Below, one piece after another: positions 57,870 through 64,000 of a DNA stretch of 64,000 nucleotides; position 1 is the first letter of the stretch, and the number at the start of each line of letters is the position of its first letter. The stretch is from Agapanthus africanus (Eukaryota; Streptophyta; Magnoliopsida; Asparagales; Amaryllidaceae), in the NCBI GenBank assembly GCA_030015575.1, contig JASDDO010000028.1:25461154-25525153 (forward strand), read 5' to 3'. The notes beneath the pieces are model-generated. The model did no database searches and was not told the origin of the DNA. It saw only the letters and a list, made by a program, of their open reading frames with translations. A program made the translations under genes and the position numbers.

Positions 57870-60053
57870 TGTCGCCGCTGGGTTTCGGGAGGTATCGACC
57901 ATGTCGTTTTCAAAAAAAATGGAGCGCTAAGGAACCCTAACACTAGAATCTAAACTAGAGAATTAGATGAATAAGCATGTAAATATCTTTACATCTAAGT
58001 GAACATGGAATACAACCTTTGTAGACCGGTCCTTCACTTCAATAGCTCCGTGTAGTAGTCCCTTCGCTCCAAGTAGCAATCTCCCGGACTGTAGTGAGGC
58101 TCCACAAGGTGAATGAATAAGCTTGCTCGAAGTCTTCGAGGCCGGAGATGATCTACGTCGAGGAGACACTAACTCAAACTACCTCTTCACTAAGTGATGA
58201 ACTAGTGAAGAAACAACCCAATCTAAATGGCTAGTAGAGAAGAGGTTGATGAAGTAGGAATTTTGCTCACTTTAGAAATTATTTTCTCACTCATTTTCTT
58301 CACCTCTCATGAAGCTAGAAAGCTTGAGAAAGGAGATGAAGAAAGCGACCATGGATTGAAGCAAGTGAAGAATGAATCAAGTGGTGAGAATAGCAACCAT
58401 GGGTGAACTAATATCATATATTAACTCATGTAGAGACTAAACCATGGCTAAACAATAATGGTTAGGTTAATAAATATCTTCAAGCAAAACAAAATTAGTG
58501 GACTTGGTCAATGGTTTCACAGGCTTCTACAAGCTTCAACCATGTGACTAATTTCCAACTAATTTGATTTACTTTAAATAAACAAAACCTTACATTATTA
58601 TAAGCATGGTGTGAGTCTCATACACCTATGTAGCATGTGGCATCAATCATGACACAAAAGATATACATTAATATATATCACATGTATACTAAGTGTACAC
58701 TAGTGAGAAAAAGAAATCTTAAGTGAGCTAATATTAGTTAATGTAAGATAATATATCAAATATATAATTATACATTAAATTATTAAATCAACACTTGATT
58801 TAATAATCCGGCTATATTACATACAACCGACTAATATCAAATGTATCAACTTATCGAATCAACACTTGATTCAACAGCCCGGCTATATCACATATAACCG
58901 ATCGATATCACACATCACGAGAATAGAATACGATATCACATACACGTATTAATCTCGGTCCTGCACATATCACATATGTGCTCATACTTCATTTCTCTTG
59001 AGCCAGGAAACCTCTTTGTAGGACTCTAAAAACTCGTCAATACGCCGGCAGTAGGTGGTGGTCATATCAGTCACCCACAAGCCGCAAGCGGTCTGTTAAA
59101 CGTAACGGCCACCCGGGTATTGAGCGATCAAAAGATCAACATTCAAGCCTGCTCATACTCTTGCGAATCCATAAAGTAACACTACTGTACAGTTCGGTCT
59201 CTTCGTCAGATATGTCGCATATCACAGCCTGGGGGTGGTATAACGTCAGATCCCAATAGCCTGATAAGTCATGCCGATGTGAGGCTCATAAGGGTTCGAG
59301 AAACTACTGATAACACTTACCAGTAGATCTCAGCAACCCTGGCTAGGGATTTCCTGTTATGGCCAATCAAGCATAGTGCAACATCAACCCCCAATACCGG
59401 GAGAGACGAAATCCCCTACTATCGCTCATTGCCTCCATGTGACTCGGGACTGTACCCAAAAACCACCGTTTTGCACGATCTCTTGAATGTGGTAAGGTGG
59501 AAATCAAAACACTGTGGGAATCACATAAGACTCTATGACGATCTCGGGTCGACAGACTAACATGTACCAGTGTCACCAGAGAACTGCTATCTGACGATAG
59601 GTATAATACCATCTAGGAGTTCTCGGCGAGTCCGTTCAGTGTACCCAGTCTCCACTGAGCACCCGTAAACCTTCTCTGATGTCAAACACCAATGGATGCG
59701 GGATCATCCATCGCCCATCATATGGGTCGATAAGCGTATACGCTAGTCTACTCTGGAATATCGATGCCCCGTCTCGATACTCCCACGACTAGGAACAATT
59801 GAAGGATGTACTTACCGACTACCTCTACCCTACTAATATGATCTGCATCATAATCCTGGTAGTCAAGTACTCATCCTAAGGGCTTTATCAACATGTAGTA
59901 GAGAGTCATTCAGTGTACATGTTAAGATAAAGAGCAACCAGATAGCATACTATCATGTCGAGCAAGAAAGTCCTCCCTATATATGACCAAGCATCCACTA
60001 TAATATACATCATATGTATAATAATGGCATCTAGGGCATACATATAACTAACA
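57870..60053 (-). mobile_element. C2 copia 3' LTR
   Basis: In element sense it starts TGTTAGTTATATG at 60053 and ends CGGCGACA at 57870. The same family as C1 is recognised by colinear blocks. It follows a copia RNase H end and the purine tract AAGTGGGAGAT, so it is the 3' LTR of a minus-strand element. Its left end shares one base with the T3 TSD. Confidence 0.8.
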
Positions 60054-60064
60054 ATCTCCCACTT
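60054..60064 (-). other. C2 polypurine tract
   Basis: On the minus strand AAGTGGGAGAT stands directly before TGTTAGTT. Such a tract is usual for Ty1/copia elements. Confidence 0.75.
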
Positions 60065-60118
60065 GCACTAAGGCCATCTGTTGTAGTATCTCATACTCAA
60101 CGCCCCATAGAAGTCTCT

Positions 60119-60549
60119 CTAGGGAAAGGCCTTTGTGAGTGGATCCGCCGTGTTATCCTTCGCGTCAACTCTCCTGATCTCGATCCCCTGAAGATCAACC
60201 ATCTCCCTGATCAGGTGATACTTTCCTCGGAATATTTCTGGATCGCTGATGGGATCGGCGTTTCTAGGCCAAAGCCATAACTCCATTGTTGTCATAATAA
60301 CAATTACTGGATGCTCAATGGTAGGAACCATGTTTATCTCATGAACAAGAAATATCCAGACATCCACTTTGGTAGTATCGTTGGCAGCGATGTATTCAGC
60401 CTTTATCGTCTAGTTTGCCACGGTATATAGCTTGGAACTCTTCCAACATACCGTCCCTCCACTGAGGGTAAAGACAAAACCTGTGACTGACTTTCAGTCG
60501 ATCTTATCACTCTGGAAGCCCGAATTAGTAATGGACTCCCACTGGAGTT
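60119..60549 (-). pseudogene. pol: C2 copia RNase H C-terminus, truncated
   Basis: The minus strand encodes the end of a Ty1/copia polyprotein. VFTLSGGTVCWKSSK is followed by an in-frame TAG, then KAEYIAANDT and the ending DNTADPLTKAFP, all familiar from copia RNase H. The last acidic and lysine residues lie just before the stop near 60121. Upstream, the gene is lost at about 60549, where CHR LTR sequence begins. Only about 140 codons remain. Confidence 0.85.
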
Positions 60550-60552
60550 CAC

Positions 60553-60712
60553 CGTTAATAAATAAAGTTGTTGTTCAATATATATCTATTGTCATTGTCT
60601 CTTGTACATTTTACTTATATTGCTTAGATACGCTTAGCATATTTACTTCAAAGTAAATACGTAGCGGCCACGTCGCGTCCTCTGCCCGTACACTGGGAAG
60701 CGAGGCAAGACA
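60553..60712 (+). repeat. CHR 5' LTR, last 160 bp only
   Basis: GTTAATAAATAAAG to GCAAGACA matches the end of the N1 LTR (21103-21254), including CTTAGCATATTTACTTC and TAAATACGTAGCGGCC. The rest of the LTR is missing and copia sequence adjoins directly. Confidence 0.85.
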
Positions 60713-60903
60713 GGTTTTGTTGGTGGCCCATGCAGGTCTGAGCTGTATGGAACCCTACCATTCAGTTCAGCTCTGCGTGGACAACCTAAGCAATATAACA
60801 TAAGAACCAGCAACTGAAAATATTCTTTACAATTCATACTTCTTTAATCTTATCATTTCATATAATTTGAATCTGTCCTAACCTAAATTTTTCTTTCAAG
60901 GTT
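60713..60903 (+). other. CHR leader
   Basis: It is shared with the N1 interior. CTAACCTAAATTTTTCTTTC followed by AAG just before the gag ATG looks like a splice acceptor. No recognised primer-site match is seen. Confidence 0.6.
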
Positions 60904-62165
60904 ATGGATTCCCCAAACAACACCAGCTCTAATTTCAACAACACTCCACCTCCACTACCGATTACACCTGTCGTCGCTGCTCCGATCAACGAGCAAACAG
61001 TCCTGCTTGAGGCAATTCACAGTCTCCTGGAAGGACAGCAGCAGCAAACTGCTATTCTAATGAACCGTCCCGAGGCAGAAGCACCTGGGGTGAAGCAATT
61101 CAGGGCCTTGCACCCCAAACAGTTCGCAGGAAAAGAGAGCCCTTTAGAAGCCGAGGAATGGGCTCAAAGCATCGAAGATGATCTGGCAGCAGCACAAGTG
61201 CCAGAGGTAGCTTGGGTTCGTGTTGCGAAATTATAGCTCACGGACAATGCACGTGCTGGTGGAAGGCGGAAGAAAGCTGTCTTGATCAACCCATCAAATG
61301 GAAGACTTTCCGTGACATGTTCGACGCAAAGTACTTCCCAGAGACTGTCAGGTTCGACATGGAACAACAGTTCATCCATCTGCAACAAGGTTCAATGTGG
61401 ACCAAGTCAGTAGATGAATATGACGCTGAGTTCACCATGCTCAGTCGGTAAGATATGTCTCAATAATTCGATTTTTTAATAAATCACATACTACACAGCT
61501 AACACAATACTTTAACAGATTTTCGGCACACCTGATACCGACGGATGGGATCAGTGCCCATCGATTTCAATCAGGTTTGGATTCGGAGATCCAGGCTGCA
61601 TTAGCCACAGGAGATTTTCCGACCCATGAATCGGCTCTGAAAGCTGCCCGCCGTTGTGAGGCAGTGGTAAAGATAAGAGGCAGATCTCAATCTGCTGGAG
61701 TTAAGCGCCCTGCCAACCAGATGGCAGGAAGAGCCTCATCAAGGCCATCTTTTGTGCCAAGGAGACCGGGAGTACCAATCAACTAGCCCAGCCCAGCCTT
61801 TTGTACCTACTGCAAGAGAGATGGGCATATGATGAAAGACTGCCGGCGAGCCAACCGTCTTTGCTTAGTCTGCGGCTCGGCTACTCATGATATTGGGTAT
61901 TGTCCCAGAAGACATAACCCAATTGCTGCACCCAGGCCAGCAATCAATTATCAGCAGAGACCAGCCCTTCATGCACCTGCTCCAAGACTAGCTCTTCCTG
62001 CTCCACCACCTAGACGACCACCGACTGCACCTCCTCCTTGTCAGTTCCATCAAGCTCAACGGAACGTTCCGAAGAATGCTCTTCCGTCCAGGAGGAATGT
62101 ACCACGGTGACAGGCTTTCACAATGACCGTGGTAGAAGCTGAAGCCACTGGCCAAGTCATCACTG
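60904..62165 (+). pseudogene. gag: CHR gag with an intron-like gap
   Basis: Gag of a chromovirus-like element starts MDSPNNTSSNFNN. The gag domain (WAQSIEDDL to DEYDAEF) has a stop near 61234 and a one-base deletion near 61250. At 61447 the frame meets GTAAGA and resumes after TTTAACAG at 61518. Joining the two sides restores an LSRFSAH sequence typical of gag. After that the frame runs through two C-x2-C-x4-H-x4-C knuckles (CTYCKRDGHMMKDC and CLVCGSATHDIGYC near 61800-61910) to 62165, with stops at 61784 and 62108. The N-terminus is proline- and asparagine-rich. Confidence 0.85.
61448..61518 (+). other. Candidate intron 1 in CHR gag (71 bp)
   Basis: GT...AG ends, a CTAAC branch-like motif about 20 bases before the acceptor, high AT content and exact restoration of the gag frame support an intron. 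It may be spliced only in part of the RNA. Confidence 0.6.
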
Positions 62166-62253
62166 GTAACTTTTTCTTCTCAAGCTTTTCTTTCAGTCTT
62201 AACACCCACCTACATATTTTTCCTATACCTAAAACATATCCCACATACCTTAG
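62166..62253 (+). other. Candidate intron 2 at CHR gag-protease border (88 bp)
   Basis: GTAACT at 62166 and CCTTAG ending at 62253 bound a pyrimidine-rich stretch. Joining ACTG to GTACAATC gives VITGTILVALLPA, the usual lead into a DTGA protease, and brings the two frames together. Confidence 0.6.
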
Positions 62254-64000
62254 GTACAATCTTAGTAGCCTTACTTCCTGCACTAGCACTCTTCGATACT
62301 GGAGCATCTCATTGCTTTATGTCGCAACGGTTCATCCGAACTCATGCGATTCCATTCACACCGCTTGTATTTAGTTGGAATGTCAGTTCAGAAAATGGCG
62401 TTCTAAAAGCAACAATGGGATACAGCTTGTTTCCAGTAGTCGTCTGCAGCAGAAAATTCTATGCTGATTTCAAGGTGCTGGACATACCGAACTTCGATGT
62501 GGTTCTAGGTATGGATTGGCTCGGAACATTTTATGCTACCATTGACTGCCGTCAAAGGAGGGTAGTATTTGAGATTCTAGAGCATCCAGTCTTTTATTTC
62601 AAAAGTGGAGACCGTACACTGGAGCCAAGTACTTACAAGGAGAAACCAAAGAAGGCGGTGATTGCAGTAATTCAAGCGGAGGAAGGATCAAAGCCAGAAG
62701 TGGTTCGAGAGTTCGACGATGTGTTTCCAGACGATATATCAGGTTTGCCTCCCGATCGAGCTCTTAAATTCAGCATTGATTTAGTATCAGGAGTACAACC
62801 GGTGATCAAATCACCTTATCGATTAAGTCCGGAAGGTTTGAAGGAAGTCCGAACTCAGTTGGACGAATTATTAGCGAAATGATGGATTCGTCCCAGCACT
62901 TCAAGTTGGTGATCTCCAGTTCTACTTGTGAAGAAGAAGGAAGGTTCATATAGAATGTGCATCGATTATAGAGTTTTGAACGAAGTAACGATAAAGAACA
63001 AGTATCCACTCCCGCGCATCGACGATTTATTCGATCAGCTAAGTGGATCTTGTGTTTTCTCTAAGCTAGATCTTCGTTCAGGTTATCATCAGGTGAAGTT
63101 CAAGGAAGCTGATATTCATAAAACAGCATTCAGAAGTCGCTATGGTCATTACAAATTTCTTGTGATGCCATTTGGAGTGACCAACGCACCAGTAATATTC
63201 ATGAACCTAATGAATCAAGTTTTCCGGGAGTACTTAGACAGGTTTGTTGTCATATTTATCGACGACATCCTGGTGTATTCAAAGAGTCGAAAAGAACATG
63301 CCGAGCACCTACGAATTGTCCTGGAAACTCTATGACAACATCAACTATATGCCAAGTACAGCAAATGCGAGTTTTGGCTAAATCAAGTTGGTTTTCTTGG
63401 ACATATCGTATCAGGAGAAGGAATCTCTGTGGATCCAGCGAAAGTTTCAGCAGTAAGCGAATGGCCGACACCAAAGTCGGTGAAGGACATTCAAAGTTTC
63501 TTGGGTCTAGCTGGATATTACAGAAGGTTCATTGGAGGCTTTTCTAAGATAGCAACACCCATATCCAACCTCATACGTAAAGATGAAAACTTTGTGTGGT
63601 CAGAAGCATGTGAGCAAGTTTTCGTAGAACTCAAGTCAAGGTTGACATCAGCACCTATTCTCGTTATACCGGACCAATCTGGAAGTTTCGAAGTGCATTG
63701 TGATGCATCCGGTAAGGGATTAGGATGTGTTCTATATCAGCACGGTAAAGTTATGGCTTATGCTTCAAGACAGCTAAAGATTCATGAGCGAAATTATCCG
63801 ACGCGTGATTTGGAATTGGCAGCCGTTATCTTTGCTCTTAAGATTTGGCGCCATTATCTTCCTTGTGAACGAGTGAACATATACAAAGATCACAAGAGTC
63901 TAAAATATGTGTTTACTCAGAAAGAGTTTAATATGCGGTAGAGACGATGATTAGAACTCATGGCGTACTTTGACATCAACCTGCAATATCGCCCAGGAAA
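62254..64000 (+). pseudogene. pol: CHR protease, reverse transcriptase and RNase H, runs off window
   Basis: The frame starts with protease (LFDTGASHCF near 62290, VVLGMDWL near 62500). Reverse transcriptase has [30 protein letters not shown] and the catalytic FIDD near 63260. RNase H has HCDAS near 63700. The sequence is closest in style to Tekay/Del chromoviruses. Integrase and any chromodomain lie beyond 64000. One frame is kept throughout, but stops occur at 62880, 62910, 63333, 63939 and 63945. At 63333 TGA replaces a likely CGA and at 63939 TAG a likely CAG. The copy is dead but little rearranged. Confidence 0.9.

Overview
The window is plant nuclear DNA made almost entirely of nested LTR retrotransposons. 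I see no host gene. The evidence for a plant is an Athila-type Ty3/gypsy element with an Asp-tRNA-type primer site, a Cassandra-type element with a 5S rRNA-like sequence in its LTRs, Tat-like gag and LTRs, and a Tekay/Del-like chromovirus pol. I infer gene-poor heterochromatin of an angiosperm and cannot name the species.

The nest can be unpicked from target-site duplications (TSDs) and duplicated LTRs. The oldest layer is T1, a Tat-like element on the + strand: LTR 1-2177, decayed gag 2327-4308, and a 48-bp gag remnant at 38822-38869. Two copia insertions hit this gag. C1 is a solo LTR whose pieces lie between 4309 and 38816 (TSD TCCTC). C2 is a minus-strand copia at 57870-60549. C1 was then hit three times: by a Cassandra element (4391-18225, TSD GATAG), by a gag-pol-less element N1 (18327-24489, TSD TTAAT/TTGAT), and by an Athila element (25829-38369, TSD GGTTG). 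The 5' LTR of Cassandra was itself entered by T2, a gag-only Tat-like element on the minus strand (4762-17724). A third Tat-like element, T3 (38875-57865, TSD CTAGT), sits where the T1 gag remnant meets C2. Inside T3, just after its primer site, lies a large non-coding element of LARD type (41090-52676, TSD ATGCG). The right edge (60553-64000) is CHR, a chromovirus whose 5' LTR is truncated and whose gag-pol carries stop codons and two intron-like gaps.

Autonomous and dependent elements are mixed. Athila keeps an unbroken RT-RNase H-integrase frame but has stops in gag and protease. T2 has gag but no pol. T3, N1 and the LARD have essentially no coding capacity. N1 shares its LTR end and leader with CHR, so it looks like a deletion derivative of that family.

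The most unusual signal is in the non-coding parts of the Tat-like elements. Their LTRs and the region beside the T2 3' LTR are packed with short inverted repeats, often 5-bp arms around a 3-nt loop. Their 3' regions carry arrays of hairpins with a near-constant loop (around GATCCTCACGAC in element sense) and stems that change in sequence but stay complementary. This covariation is seen in both T2 and T3. T2 also carries an antisense ORF next to its 3' LTR, with its own TATA-like box and a plausible 5' intron.
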